DNA from: Nonomuraea thailandensis
GTDB taxonomy: Bacteria; Actinomycetota; Actinomycetes; Streptosporangiales; Streptosporangiaceae
DNA length: 64,000 nt
NCBI RefSeq assembly: GCF_024172165.1
Contig: NZ_JAMZEB010000002.1
Coordinates: 9,894,501-9,958,500, forward strand
Direction: 5' to 3'
The position numbers were made by a program, and so were the translations under genes. The notes under the pieces were generated by a model. The model saw only the letters and a program-made list of their open reading frames with translations, did no database searches and was not told the DNA's origin. Position 1 is the stretch's first letter, and each line of letters opens with the position of its first letter. Below, in pieces: positions 25,388-34,565 of the stretch.

Positions 25388-27424
25388 ATGGCCGAAACCC
25401 CTGAACAGCCCACCTTCCAGCGTCTCGGCCCCGTCAACTGGCTGCCCGAGGAGCGCAAGCTCGTCGAGCGGTACGAGGCGGAGGTCAGGGAGCTGCGCCG
25501 GCGGCTGGAGATCGCCGAGGCCAAGGCCGCGTACGCCAACTGGAAGCTGGAGGCCACGCAGGCCAAGCGCACGTTCAAGCTGGGCGAGGCCCTCGGCTCG
25601 AAGAGCCCGGGCAGGATCGTCGAGGCGGTGCGCTCGAAGGAGAAGGCGCCCAAGGCGCCCATCCCGGTGAGCCTGGCCACCGCGGCGGCCGAGCACCGGC
25701 CGCCGTCGGTCGAGGTGCCGGCGGTGAAGTGGCCGAGCGGCCCGGTGAACCGGCCCGACCTGAAGGTCGCGGTGATCCTGGACGACTTCTCCAGGATGGC
25801 CTTCCGCTACGAGTGGGACCAGATCGAGTTCGGGCTCAAGGACTGGCCGGAGATCTTCGCCGAGAAGCGGCCCGACCTGCTGTTCTGCGAGTCGGCCTGG
25901 CACGGCAACCAGGGCCGCTGGCGCTACCAGATGACCGGCACGAACGCGCCCAAGGATCCGCTGCGCGACCTGGTGGCCTGGTGCAGGAGCGAGGGCATCC
26001 CCACGGTCTTCTGGAACAAGGAGGACCCGCCGAACTTCGACTTCTTCATCGACACGGCCAAGCTGTTCGACTACGTGTTCACCTGCGACGGTGACATGCT
26101 GCCGAAATATCGGGAAATTTTGGGACACGACCGGGTGGACGTGCTGCAGTTCGCCGCCCAGCCCCGCGTGCACAACCCGATCCAGCAGAACAAGGGCCGC
26201 CTGCACGACGTCGTCTTCGCCGGGATGTACTTCCGCGACAAGCACCCCGAGCGCCGCGAGCAGATGGAGGTCGTGCTCGACCCGGTCAGGGAGCTGGGCC
26301 TGCACATCTTCGCGCGCAACGGCGAGGTGGACGAGAAGTACGCCTGGCCGGAGAAGTACCGGCCGCACATCGTGGGCGAGCTGCCCTACGACCAGATGCT
26401 GGCCGCGTACCGGATGTACAAGGTCTTCCTCAACGTCAACTCCGTGCTGGACTCGCCGACCATGTGCGCGCGGCGCGTCTTCGAGCTGTCCGCCTGCTCG
26501 ACCCCCGTGGTGTCGGGGTGGTCGAGGGCCATCGAGGAGACGTTCGGCGAGCTGATCCCGATCGCGCGCGAGCCGATCGAGTCGTACAACCAGGTGCTGC
26601 ACCTGATCAACAGCCCCGAGCTGCGGGCCAGGATGGGGCACCTGGCGATGCGCGAGGTGTTCGACAAGCACCTGTTCTCGCACCGCGTGGACCAGATCCT
26701 GCTGGACCTCGGGCACCACGTGACGCCCCGGTCGCGCTCGATCACCGTCGTGCTGCCCACCAACCGCGCCTCCCAGATCGAGCACGCGATCTCCTCGGTG
26801 GCCAAGCAGCTCCACCGGCCGCTGCAGCTCGTCATGGTGCTGCACGGGCTCGACATCGACCCCGTCGTGGTGGCGGACAAGGCCCGCATGGCGGGCATCA
26901 CGGACGTCACCGTCCTGCCCGCGGACGCCTCGCTCTCGCTCGGCGCGTGCATGAACCTGGGCATCGCCGCGGCCGAGGGCGAGCTGATCGCCAAGATGGA
27001 CGACGACAACCTGTACGGGGAGCACTACCTGTCGGACCTGGTGCGCTCCTTCGACTTCTCGGACGCGGAGATGACCGGGAAGGGCGCGCACTACGCGTAC
27101 TTCGAGGGCAGCAACACCACGATGCTCCGGCTGCCCGGGCTGGAGCACCGGTACTCGTGGCTGGTGCAGGGCGGCACGTTCCTCGGCAAGGCCGGCCTGT
27201 TCCGCGCGTACCCGTTCGCCGACATCACCCGCGGCGAGGACACCCACCTCGTGCGGCGGCTGAAGGAGGACGGGGTCAAGATCTACTCGTCGGACCGGTT
27301 CAACTTCGTCTACTGGCGCAGCGCCGACACCGCGATGCACACCTGGCAGGCCGACCACATCAAGCTGACCAGGAACGCCCAGTTCTCCTTCGTCGGCCGC
27401 CCGGACGCGCACGTCCTCATCTGA
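25388..27424 (+). CDS. Two-domain glycosyltransferase (CgeB-like GT-B plus GT2-like GT-A)
   Basis: 678 residues. A coiled-coil N-terminus (ERYEAEVRELRRRLEIAEAKAAY, about residues 25-60) leads to a GT-B module (about 125-440) with the CgeB/DUF3880 pattern: LLFCESAWHGNQGRW, GIPTVFWNKEDPPNF, FTCDGDMLPKYR, VVFAGMYFRDKHPER, and FELSACSTPVVSGWSRAIEE. The C-terminal 220 residues form a GT2-type module: SITVVLPTNRA, then the metal-binding KMDDDNLYGEHYL, and QGGTFLGKAG. Two active domains could add two sugars in sequence. No membrane segment. It belongs to the glycan cluster behind wecB. Confidence 0.83.
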   Translation: MAETPEQPTFQRLGPVNWLPEERKLVERYEAEVRELRRRLEIAEAKAAYANWKLEATQAKRTFKLGEALGSKSPGRIVEAVRSKEKAPKAPIPVSLATAAAEHRPPSVEVPAVKWPSGPVNRPDLKVAVILDDFSRMAFRYEWDQIEFGLKDWPEIFAEKRPDLLFCESAWHGNQGRWRYQMTGTNAPKDPLRDLVAWCRSEGIPTVFWNKEDPPNFDFFIDTAKLFDYVFTCDGDMLPKYREILGHDRVDVLQFAAQPRVHNPIQQNKGRLHDVVFAGMYFRDKHPERREQMEVVLDPVRELGLHIFARNGEVDEKYAWPEKYRPHIVGELPYDQMLAAYRMYKVFLNVNSVLDSPTMCARRVFELSACSTPVVSGWSRAIEETFGELIPIAREPIESYNQVLHLINSPELRARMGHLAMREVFDKHLFSHRVDQILLDLGHHVTPRSRSITVVLPTNRASQIEHAISSVAKQLHRPLQLVMVLHGLDIDPVVVADKARMAGITDVTVLPADASLSLGACMNLGIAAAEGELIAKMDDDNLYGEHYLSDLVRSFDFSDAEMTGKGAHYAYFEGSNTTMLRLPGLEHRYSWLVQGGTFLGKAGLFRAYPFADITRGEDTHLVRRLKEDGVKIYSSDRFNFVYWRSADTAMHTWQADHIKLTRNAQFSFVGRPDAHVLI

Positions 27425-27552
27425 CGGGCGGCCAGGGGCGGCGGCTCGGCGAACGATCGTGCAATCCCCCTGAGAAGCCGGTCCTGATCAACGTTCGGGA
27501 CGTCAACAAGGGCCGCGGAGCCGCCTCCGGCACTTTTCGCAGATCGCGAAGC

Positions 27553-28227
27553 CTACGGCTTAACGCGGGCGAGGCTCTGGTCGGCCAGGTTCGCCAGCTC
27601 GTACAGGCCCTGCGGCTTGACCCGCTGCCCGACGACCAGCATGCTCATGATCAGGGTCCCCCGCCTGATCATGACCGAGCCGATCTGCGCGTTGTTCTTG
27701 TCGCCGGCCGCCGTCGTCAGGTAGGCCCGCGACTGGTCGCCCTTGGCGGGCATGTCCAGCGTCTTGGTCCTGTACGTGACCTTCGCGCCCCCGACGTCGG
27801 CCGTGTAGTCGGCGCACTGCTTGGGCAGCGGCTCGGGGAAGGTGGCCTTCGGCAGCGAGACCACGGCCTGCGTGATCGAGCCGCGGGCCGCGGAGAAGGC
27901 GACGACGGCGGCGGGCGACTTGGCCACGTCCGGCTTGGCGGCGTCGAGCTGGGCGGCCCCGGCGCACTCGGGGTGCTGCGCCCTGGCCTTGCGGACCGCC
28001 TCCAGCCCCTGCTGGGTGGACTTGAGCATGCCGAACTCGCCCAGCTCGGGCCCGTACGCGACGCTCATGCCCTTGGGCACCGGCAGCAGCGCGGCACGCA
28101 GCTTGGCGCTGGCGGCGGACGACTGCGCGGGCGGTGCCGAGGCGGCGGGCGACGCGGGCTCCTCCGCCGAGGAGCATCCGGCAATGACCAGAGTGCTCAG
28201 GAATATCCCGGGAATTGCTTTATGCAT
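27553..28227 (-). CDS. Lipoprotein with extracytoplasmic sensor-like domain
   Basis: 224 residues. A signal peptide with lipobox LVIAGC is followed by an Ala/Ser/Pro-rich linker, so it is anchored to the outer face of the membrane. The body resembles PknH-like or DUF5642-type sensor domains (two cysteines, PECAGAAQLDAAKP and PKQCADYTA). No enzymatic motif seen. It converges on the glycosyltransferase gene and diverges from the flavoprotein gene. Function unknown; a binding or sensing role is an inference from domain shape. Confidence 0.7.
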   Translation of the reverse strand: MHKAIPGIFLSTLVIAGCSSAEEPASPAASAPPAQSSAASAKLRAALLPVPKGMSVAYGPELGEFGMLKSTQQGLEAVRKARAQHPECAGAAQLDAAKPDVAKSPAAVVAFSAARGSITQAVVSLPKATFPEPLPKQCADYTADVGGAKVTYRTKTLDMPAKGDQSRAYLTTAAGDKNNAQIGSVMIRRGTLIMSMLVVGQRVKPQGLYELANLADQSLARVKP

Positions 28228-28476
28228 GGCCGCTCCATTTCGCTACATGGACATTGGCCAAAACGCTAGAGGAAGCGAGCAGCGCAAGAGAGAGCAACGT
28301 CGGTATTCACGGGATTCAGCGGGTTCCGGGTTCACCTCCATGCCGCTACCTGGGATGATGCGCGCAAGATCGACACCACCCGCCAAACCGGCCTCGCGGT
28401 AATAGGGCGGGCAAAATGTTTCCCGGGCCCTGCGCGTCCTGATGCGGCTTTTCTCCCGGCTGCTGATGATCGCGGC

Positions 28477-30054
28477 ATGAGCTTCTCTCCGCGTGCGCTC
28501 GGGATGGACGTGCCCATTACCCGCAGGGACTTCTTCGACGGCATCGCCGTGAGCTGCGTGGCCGGTAGCGCGGCCCCCAAGGCCCCGAACCCTCCGCACC
28601 CCTTCACGGTGAGCGGGGACACCAGTGAGGCGCTCAGCGTCGCGCACGCGCTGCGGGACGGCCGTTTCTGGGCGCACGCCGGCCCGCCCGTGCCCACCGG
28701 GGAGCACCACGACCTCGTCGTGGTGGGCGGCGGGCGCGGCGGGCGCAGCGCGGCGGCCGAGTGGCTGCGCCGCCACCCGCGGGCGGGCGTCCTCGTGCTC
28801 GACACCCACGAAGCGCTCGGCGACCACGCAGCACTCGGCGACAACGCTGCGCCCGATGACCACGCAGCGCTCGGCGACCGGGAGCTCCTCGCCGGGCGGG
28901 CCGCCTTCGACGCGGTGATGTGCGACGCGGAGACGTTCGGCGCGGACACCCTGGTCGCGACCGACTCCCCCGGCTGGATCGACCGGCTGCCGATCGCCTG
29001 GCAGGCGCGGCGCGACCTGCGCGCGCTGCACGAGGACCCGCCCGACTGGTTCCCCGGGGTGCCGGCCGAGGGCAAGCAGGAGCGGCTGGCGGGGCTGACG
29101 TACGCGGAGTTCCTGCGGGAGGTGTGCGGGGCGCATCCCGACGCGGAGCGGTTCTGCAGGACCATGTCGTGCCCCGACTGGGGGTACGACACGCGGGCGT
29201 TCGGCGCGATCGACGCCTGGGGCACCGGGTACCCGGGGTTCGCCGGGCTGGGGCTCAGCAGGGAGCAGCCGTCCAGGTACAACTCGCCGACCGTGCGGCG
29301 GCACTGGCACGGGCCCGCGCCCGCGGCCGCCGTGCCCGCGCTGGACGGGCGGGTCCGCGTCCGGACGTCCAGCCCGGTGGTGTCCGTACGGGACGGCGCC
29401 AGGTCCGCGACCGTGGGGTACTTCGACGGCCACCAGGTGTGCACCGTGGAGGCGGGGGCGGTGATCCTGGCCTGCTGGAGCGCCGTGGTGCCGTACCTCG
29501 TGCCCGAGCTGCCGCCGGAGCGGCGGGGGGCGCTGCGGCAGGCGTCGCGGGTGCCGCTGCTGGAGGCGACCGTCCGGCTGCGCGACCCGGTGGCCTGGCG
29601 GCGGCTGGGCGTGGAGCGGGTGCGGTGGACGGGCGCGTACTGGTGCGCCAGCGAGTTCACGCCTCCGGACACCGTGCGGATGCTGGCCACGCCGTGCCGG
29701 TCGGAGCTGGGCCCCTGCGCGGGGTCCGCGGCGGGCAGGCGGGAGCTGATCAGGACGCCGTACAGCACGCTGGAGCACACCGTCAGGGACCAGCTCGCCC
29801 GGCTGCTCGGCCCGGCCGGCTTCGACCCGGGCGGGGGCATCGCGGAGATCACGGTCCGCCGGTGGGGTCACGCGCTGGCGCCCGAGTACTGCCGGCCGTG
29901 GCACGCGTTCTACCCTGACGGGCCGTTCCCGGCGGACGCGGCGCGCGGCCGGTTCGGCAGGATCGCGATCGCCGGCTCCGACGCCGAGCCCGCCGCGCGC
30001 GGCGAGGCCGCCGTCGCCGCCGCGCTGCGGGCCGTGGGGGAGCTGACCCGATGA
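28477..30054 (+). CDS. Spermidine-dehydrogenase-like FAD protein with degenerate core
   Basis: 525 residues. The opening LGMDVPITRRDFFDGIAVSCVAGSAA matches the SpdH type (GMD-x-x-I-x-RRDF) and is a twin-arginine export signal. A dinucleotide-binding strand VVVGGGRGGRSAAAEWL follows. Where SpdH proteins have the FAD-contact segment after the ribose-binding strand (VLVLDTH), this gene has four imperfect 6-residue repeats (ALGDHA/ALGDNA/APDDHA/ALGDRE) and appears about 60 residues short. The C-terminus ends in the expected ITVRRWGHALAPEYCRPW and IAIAGSDAEPAARGEAAVAAALRA. The frame is open throughout, but flavin binding is questionable. Upstream 249 bases are shared with the divergent lipoprotein gene. 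Confidence 0.65.
   Translation: MSFSPRALGMDVPITRRDFFDGIAVSCVAGSAAPKAPNPPHPFTVSGDTSEALSVAHALRDGRFWAHAGPPVPTGEHHDLVVVGGGRGGRSAAAEWLRRHPRAGVLVLDTHEALGDHAALGDNAAPDDHAALGDRELLAGRAAFDAVMCDAETFGADTLVATDSPGWIDRLPIAWQARRDLRALHEDPPDWFPGVPAEGKQERLAGLTYAEFLREVCGAHPDAERFCRTMSCPDWGYDTRAFGAIDAWGTGYPGFAGLGLSREQPSRYNSPTVRRHWHGPAPAAAVPALDGRVRVRTSSPVVSVRDGARSATVGYFDGHQVCTVEAGAVILACWSAVVPYLVPELPPERRGALRQASRVPLLEATVRLRDPVAWRRLGVERVRWTGAYWCASEFTPPDTVRMLATPCRSELGPCAGSAAGRRELIRTPYSTLEHTVRDQLARLLGPAGFDPGGGIAEITVRRWGHALAPEYCRPWHAFYPDGPFPADAARGRFGRIAIAGSDAEPAARGEAAVAAALRAVGELTR
28813..28884 (+). repeat. Four tandem 18-bp repeats inside the flavoprotein gene
   Basis: Units of 18 bp starting GCGCTCGGCGACCACGCA, repeated four times with few changes, at 28813, 28831, 28849 and 28867. 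Length is a multiple of three, so the frame is kept and the protein gains a GD(H/N/R)-rich stretch. Confidence 0.85.
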
Positions 30055-30091
30055 AGGCTCCGCGGAACCCGCTGACGCCGGAGCGGGCGCG

Positions 30092-30952
30092 ATGAGGGCG
30101 CTGTGGTTGCGGATCTTCCTGACGGGCCTGGCGCTCTGGCTGGCCACCGTGGTCGTGACCGGCTGGACGGGCAACTCGAACCTGGTCCCGACGGTGGTGC
30201 TGTTCGGCAGCTTCCTGGTGCCGGTGACGTTCGTGGTGTGGGCGTACGGGCGGGGACGCTCCCCCGAGGTGACGGTCGAGCGGTTGTTCGTGGCGTTCGT
30301 GGTGGGCGGCGTGCTGGGGGTGCTGGGCGCGTCGCTGCTGGAGAGCTGGCTGCTGCGGCCGTCGCTGCTCATGTACGTGCTCGTCGGCCTGATCGAGGAG
30401 GGCGTCAAGCTGGCGGCCCTGGTCTTCGTCACCCGGCACGTGGTCAGGCACGCGACCAGGGACGGCGTGGTGCTGGGAGCCACCGTCGGCTTCGGCTTCG
30501 CCGCCTTCGAGAGCTCGGGGTACGCCTTCAACGCCCTGTTCACCGCGGGCGGCCTGTCGCTGACCCAGCTCGTGGAGACCGAGGTGCTGCGCGGCATCCT
30601 GACCCCGGTCGGGCACGGCCTGTGGACCGCGATCGCGGGCGGGGCGCTGTTCCGCGCGGGAGGCCGGGTGACCGGGCCGGTCGTGCTGACCTATCTGGGA
30701 GTCTCGCTCCTGCACGCGCTGTGGGACTCGATGAGCGCCATCGCGATCGCGGTCACGCTGGTGCTGACCGGGCGGCCGTGGCAGTTCGAGCTGCTGCGCA
30801 TCGGCCGGGTGCCGCACGTGACGCCGTGGCAGGTGCACGTGTACACGCTGCTGAACTGGGCGGGACTCATCGTGATCTCGCTGGTCGCGCTCGGATGGCT
30901 GTGGACGACGGTGGCCACGGCACGCCGGGATCGGGGGATCTTGTCCCAATAA
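30092..30952 (+). CDS. PrsW family intramembrane metalloprotease
   Basis: 286 residues with about eight transmembrane segments. The PrsW/CPBP-like zinc motifs are present: LIEEGVKLAAL (EExxK), FAAFESSGY (ExxxY region), PVGHGLWTAIAG and LLHALWDS (two conserved His). Members cut single-pass membrane proteins such as anti-sigma factors. No sigma/anti-sigma pair is adjacent, so the substrate is unknown. The ATG at 30092 follows GGAGCGGG. It starts 37 bases after the flavoprotein gene and may be co-transcribed. The ending ARRDRGILSQ is cytoplasmic. Confidence 0.88.
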   Translation: MRALWLRIFLTGLALWLATVVVTGWTGNSNLVPTVVLFGSFLVPVTFVVWAYGRGRSPEVTVERLFVAFVVGGVLGVLGASLLESWLLRPSLLMYVLVGLIEEGVKLAALVFVTRHVVRHATRDGVVLGATVGFGFAAFESSGYAFNALFTAGGLSLTQLVETEVLRGILTPVGHGLWTAIAGGALFRAGGRVTGPVVLTYLGVSLLHALWDSMSAIAIAVTLVLTGRPWQFELLRIGRVPHVTPWQVHVYTLLNWAGLIVISLVALGWLWTTVATARRDRGILSQ

Positions 30953-31050
30953 TCACGGTAATGAACGCCTTCCTCCCACTGCGCCGGAAGCATAATCGGT
31001 GCTAGTCTCCTGTGCGATCTTCCGGAGGTGTATTTACACAAGGTGTGGAA

Positions 31051-33243
31051 ATGCCCCCGACTCGAGGTTGGGACATGGGCTCGCGAAACCGGTCAATTCG
31101 GTTCAAGATCTTTTTATTGCTGCTGCTACCCCTCCTGTCTCTGAGCGCGCTCTGGGGTTTCGTCCTCAACCTCACCATGGGCGACGCCCAGTCACTGCTC
31201 CGCGCGAACACCCTCTACGACACGATCGGCGTCACCTCCACCGACCTGGGATTACAGCTCCAGGCCGAACGGGTGCGCTCCGCGGAGGCGCTCACGACGC
31301 GTGAGCTCACCGAGGTGCTCGGCGGCCAGCGCGCCCGCACCGACAAGTCCGTCGCCGACTTCAGGCAGGCGGCAGCCGACGCCGGCGGCGCGGTCGGCGA
31401 CGACCTGCGGCGGCCCCTCGACAACCTCAACATGGCTCTCGACAGGCTCGCCCTGATCCGGTCGGACATCGACAACGGGATCAGCTCCCGCCTGGCCGGC
31501 CTGACCGAGTACAACCGCGTGCTCGACGCCCTCTTCCGGCTCTACGACCACCTGATCACGGTCTCCGACCTGGAGATCTTCCAGCAGGCCTCGTCGCTGC
31601 AGGCCATGGGCATGGCCAGGGAGTACATCGCCAGGGAGCACGCCCTCGCCATCGGCGCACTGGCCGACGCGCGGCTCACCCCGCAGGAGACGGCGGCCTT
31701 CACCGAGTACGCGGCCTCCAGGAAGTTCCTGCACTCGCGCGGCCTGGCCGGGCTCGACGTGACGCTGCGCAGGCCGTACGAGCAGGTCTTCGCCACCGAG
31801 CCGTTCCTCACCTTCGCCACCATGGAGTCGCGCGTCATCAAGACCGGCGCGCCTCCCCCCGACGCCGACTCCTGGCACCGGGCCGTGGACAAGCTCACCG
31901 GCCGCCTCGACGACCTCGGCAAGACCTCCTCCGACGCCCTGGCCGCCCGTACGTCGCAGGCCGCCACCGGCACCGTCGTCGAGATCGGCATCGCGGGCGG
32001 CGTCGGCTTGATCGCCGTGCTCGCGTCGATCATCATCTCTGTACGCTTCGGTCGCCGCCTGGCCGGGGAGCTGGCCGGGCTGCGCGCGGCCGCGGTCGAG
32101 CTGTCGGGCCGGCGGCTGCCCGACATCGTGGCGCGGCTGCGCAGAGGTGAGGACGTCGACGTGCGGAAGGAAGCCAAGGCGATCAAGGTGAGCGGTTCCG
32201 CGGAGATCACCGACGTGGCCAGGGCCTTCGGGTACGTGCAGCACACCGCCGTGACGGCGGCGGTCGGCCAGGCGGCGCTGCGGCGCGGCGTCGGCCAGGT
32301 CTTCCTCAACCTCGCCCGGCGCAAGCAGGGCCTGCTGCACCGGCAGCTCGGCCTGCTCGACGCCATGCAGCGGCGCACCCACGACCCCGACAGGCTGGAG
32401 GAGCTCTTCCGCCTGGACCACCTGACCACGCGCATGCGGCGGCACGCGGAGAGCCTGATCGTGCTGTCCGGCGCCGCTCCGGGACGGGCCTGGCGCAAGC
32501 CGGTGCCCGTGATCGACATCGTCCGGGCGGCGGTCGCCGAGATCGAGGACTACACCAGGGTCTCCGTGGAGACGATGCCGGCGGGCGCCATCGACGGCAC
32601 CGCCGCGGCCGACGTCACCCACCTGCTGTCCGAGCTGGTCGAGAACGCCACCATCTACTCGCCGCCCGACACCGTGGTCCAGGTGCGCGGCGACCTGGTG
32701 AGCAACGGCTACGCCGTCGAGGTGGAGGACAAGGGGCTCGGGCTGTCGGCCGACGAGTACGCGCGGTTCAACGCGCTGCTCGCCGCGCCCCCCGAGTTCG
32801 ACCTGGCCGACAGCGACCAGCTCGGCCTGTTCGTGGTCGCCACGCTGGCCCAGCGCCACGGGATAAGGGTGCTGCTGCGCCGCTCGCCCTTCGGCGGCAC
32901 CACGGTCATCGTGCTGGTGCCGCGCTCGCTGGTGACCGAGCAGTCCGCGCTGGAGGCGGCCGGCGGTGACGGCAAGGCCGCGCTGCCCAGCCGTACGAGG
33001 AAGAAGGCGCTCGCGGTCGTCAGCTCCGGCACCCACGCGGGGCTGCCCAGGCGGGTGCGGCAGGCGAACCTGGTGCAGCAGCTCAAGGAGACCCCGCAGG
33101 AGCCCGAGCAGGAGGCGGCGCCCGAGCCGGCCGAACGCTCTCCCGACGAGGTACGCGACCTGTTCTCCGCCTTCCAGCGGGGAACCCAACGCGCCAGAGA
33201 AGAAGCCTCCCAGGAGGGGCCCATGAGTAAGGGGGATGCATGA
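31051..33243 (+). CDS. cvnA: Conservon sensor histidine-kinase-like protein (CvnA)
   Basis: About 730 residues. A membrane helix (FKIFLLLLLPLLSLSALWGFVL) is followed by a 280-residue extracellular nitrate/nitrite-sensor (NIT)-like domain, a second helix (GIAGGVGLIAVLASIIISV), a HAMP-like segment, and a HATPase domain (LSELVENATIYSPPD N-box, EVEDKGLGL G1 box, GLFVVATLAQRHGI). The His segment reads RLDHLTTRMRRHAESL. It heads a four-gene conservon, overlapping the next gene by 4 bases (ATGA). CvnA forms a membrane complex with CvnB-D, comparable to a G-protein-coupled receptor unit. The start is uncertain: ATG 31051 is used, with ATG 31075 the alternative. Confidence 0.9.
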   Translation: MPPTRGWDMGSRNRSIRFKIFLLLLLPLLSLSALWGFVLNLTMGDAQSLLRANTLYDTIGVTSTDLGLQLQAERVRSAEALTTRELTEVLGGQRARTDKSVADFRQAAADAGGAVGDDLRRPLDNLNMALDRLALIRSDIDNGISSRLAGLTEYNRVLDALFRLYDHLITVSDLEIFQQASSLQAMGMAREYIAREHALAIGALADARLTPQETAAFTEYAASRKFLHSRGLAGLDVTLRRPYEQVFATEPFLTFATMESRVIKTGAPPPDADSWHRAVDKLTGRLDDLGKTSSDALAARTSQAATGTVVEIGIAGGVGLIAVLASIIISVRFGRRLAGELAGLRAAAVELSGRRLPDIVARLRRGEDVDVRKEAKAIKVSGSAEITDVARAFGYVQHTAVTAAVGQAALRRGVGQVFLNLARRKQGLLHRQLGLLDAMQRRTHDPDRLEELFRLDHLTTRMRRHAESLIVLSGAAPGRAWRKPVPVIDIVRAAVAEIEDYTRVSVETMPAGAIDGTAAADVTHLLSELVENATIYSPPDTVVQVRGDLVSNGYAVEVEDKGLGLSADEYARFNALLAAPPEFDLADSDQLGLFVVATLAQRHGIRVLLRRSPFGGTTVIVLVPRSLVTEQSALEAAGGDGKAALPSRTRKKALAVVSSGTHAGLPRRVRQANLVQQLKETPQEPEQEAAPEPAERSPDEVRDLFSAFQRGTQRAREEASQEGPMSKGDA

Positions 33244-33647
33244 GTGCGCCGACCACCAACACCGGTGAGCTGAACTGGCTGCTGGACGACCTCGCCACGA
33301 GGGTCGCCGCCGTGCGCCAGGCGGTCATCTTGTCGACCGACGGCCTGGCCGTGGGCCATTCCAAGGGATTGACCCGCGAGGACGCCGAGCACCTGTCGGC
33401 CGTGGCGGCCGGGTTCCAGAGCCTGGCCCGCGGCACCGGGCGGCATTTCGGCGGCGGCGACGTGCGCCAGACCATTGTGGAGATGGAGTCGGCGTTCCTG
33501 TTCGTGACGGCGGCGGGCCAGGGCACCTGCCTGGCGGTGATCGCCGAGGCGAACGTGGACGTCGGCCAGATCGCCTACGAGATGGCGATGCTGGTCAAGC
33601 GGGTGGGCCAGCACATCACCACCAACCCGCGCGCTGGAGCGTCATGA
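33240..33647 (+). CDS. cvnB: Roadblock/LC7 domain protein (CvnB)
   Basis: 135 residues, the size of a single Roadblock/LC7 domain. The pattern LNWLLDDLATRVAAVRQAVILSTDGLAVGHSKGL, then GTCLAVIAEANVDVGQIAYEMAMLVKRV, is that of the MglB/CvnB type. These proteins act on the small GTPase of the same unit. Its ATG overlaps the cvnA stop (ATGA) and its stop overlaps the cvnC start, so translation is coupled. Cytosolic. Confidence 0.92.
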   Translation: MSAPTTNTGELNWLLDDLATRVAAVRQAVILSTDGLAVGHSKGLTREDAEHLSAVAAGFQSLARGTGRHFGGGDVRQTIVEMESAFLFVTAAGQGTCLAVIAEANVDVGQIAYEMAMLVKRVGQHITTNPRAGAS

Positions 33648-34006
33648 GCGATAGCCCGCAGTGGTTCGATGAGGAGGCGGGACCCGTCGTCCGGCCTTAT
33701 GCTCTCATTCGCGGTCGCACACGCTCATCAGGAGACGCGTTCGACCTCGTGGCCACCGTGCGCGCCATCGGCGACCCCCCTGGCGATCTCGGGCCCGAAC
33801 AGCAACTCATCCTGCGGGCAGCCCGTGAACCGATCTCGCTGGCCGATCTGGCCGTCGAGCTCGACCTGCCCGTCGGCGTCATCCGGGTCCTGCTCGGTGA
33901 CATGCGTGACCACGGCCTCATCTCGGTGACGTCGCCCTCAGCCGGAGGAGCGCGGTCGAATGAGCGCATTCTCAAGGAAGTGATCAATGGACTCCGTGCT
34001 CTCTGA
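33644..34006 (+). CDS. cvnC: DUF742 protein (CvnC)
   Basis: 120 residues of the DUF742 family, which always accompanies CvnA, B and D. Seen: WFDEEAGPVVRPYALIRGRTRS at the N-terminus and DLAVELDLPVGVIRVLLGDMRDHGLISV (a winged-helix-like region) at the C-terminus. It starts inside the cvnB stop codon and overlaps cvnD by 20 bases. Its exact role in the signalling unit is not established; it may link the kinase to the GTPase. Confidence 0.92.
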   Translation: MSDSPQWFDEEAGPVVRPYALIRGRTRSSGDAFDLVATVRAIGDPPGDLGPEQQLILRAAREPISLADLAVELDLPVGVIRVLLGDMRDHGLISVTSPSAGGARSNERILKEVINGLRAL

Positions 34007-34559
34007 GGACCCCGTCGCGCTCAAGATCCTGATCGCGGGGGGGTTCGGCGTCGGCAAGACCACCCTGGTCGGGTCGATCAGCGAGATCAAGCCACTGCGC
34101 ACGGAGGAGGTGCTCTCCGACCGCGGGATCGGCGTCGACGACCTCGACGGGGTCGAGGCCAAGACCACCACGACCGTGGCGATGGACTTCGGCCGCATCA
34201 CGATCCGCGAGGGGCTGGTCGTCTACCTGTTCGGGACGCCCGGGCAGGAGCGCTTCTGGTTCATGTGGGACGAGCTGTCCTACGGCGCGCTGGGCGCGGT
34301 CGTGATCGCCGACACCCGGCGGCTGACCGACTGCTTCCCCTCCGTCGACTACTTCGAGCAGCGCGGCACGCCGTTCGTGGTGGCCGTCAACTGCTTCGAC
34401 GGCGCGGAGCGGCACAGCGTGGACGACGTGCGCATCGCGCTCGACCTGGACGACGACGTCCCGGTCCTGCTCTGCGACGTGCGGCGCAGGACCTCGGCCA
34501 AGGAGGTCATGATCACGCTGGTCGAGCACTCCCTGAGGACGCTCACCTCGGCCAACTGA
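33987..34559 (+). CDS. cvnD: Small GTPase of the conservon (CvnD)
   Basis: 190-residue Ras-like GTPase. The P-loop reads GGFGVGKTTLVGS, switch/Walker B region VYLFGTPGQERFWFMWDEL, and the guanine-recognition position reads AVNCFD instead of NKxD. It begins inside cvnC (20-base overlap). It is the output GTPase expected to cycle under control of CvnA/B/C. Its 3' end converges on a second DUF742 gene 6 bases away. Confidence 0.93.
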   Translation: MDSVLSEDPVALKILIAGGFGVGKTTLVGSISEIKPLRTEEVLSDRGIGVDDLDGVEAKTTTTVAMDFGRITIREGLVVYLFGTPGQERFWFMWDELSYGALGAVVIADTRRLTDCFPSVDYFEQRGTPFVVAVNCFDGAERHSVDDVRIALDLDDDVPVLLCDVRRRTSAKEVMITLVEHSLRTLTSAN

Positions 34560-34565
34560 CCGTGG

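Noticed and set aside
28243..30597. 784-codon open frame antisense to the flavoprotein gene
   Set aside because: It mirrors codon bias of the true gene, is Arg/Pro-rich without any family pattern, and has no ribosome site. Similar long antisense frames over other GC-rich genes were rejected for the same reason.
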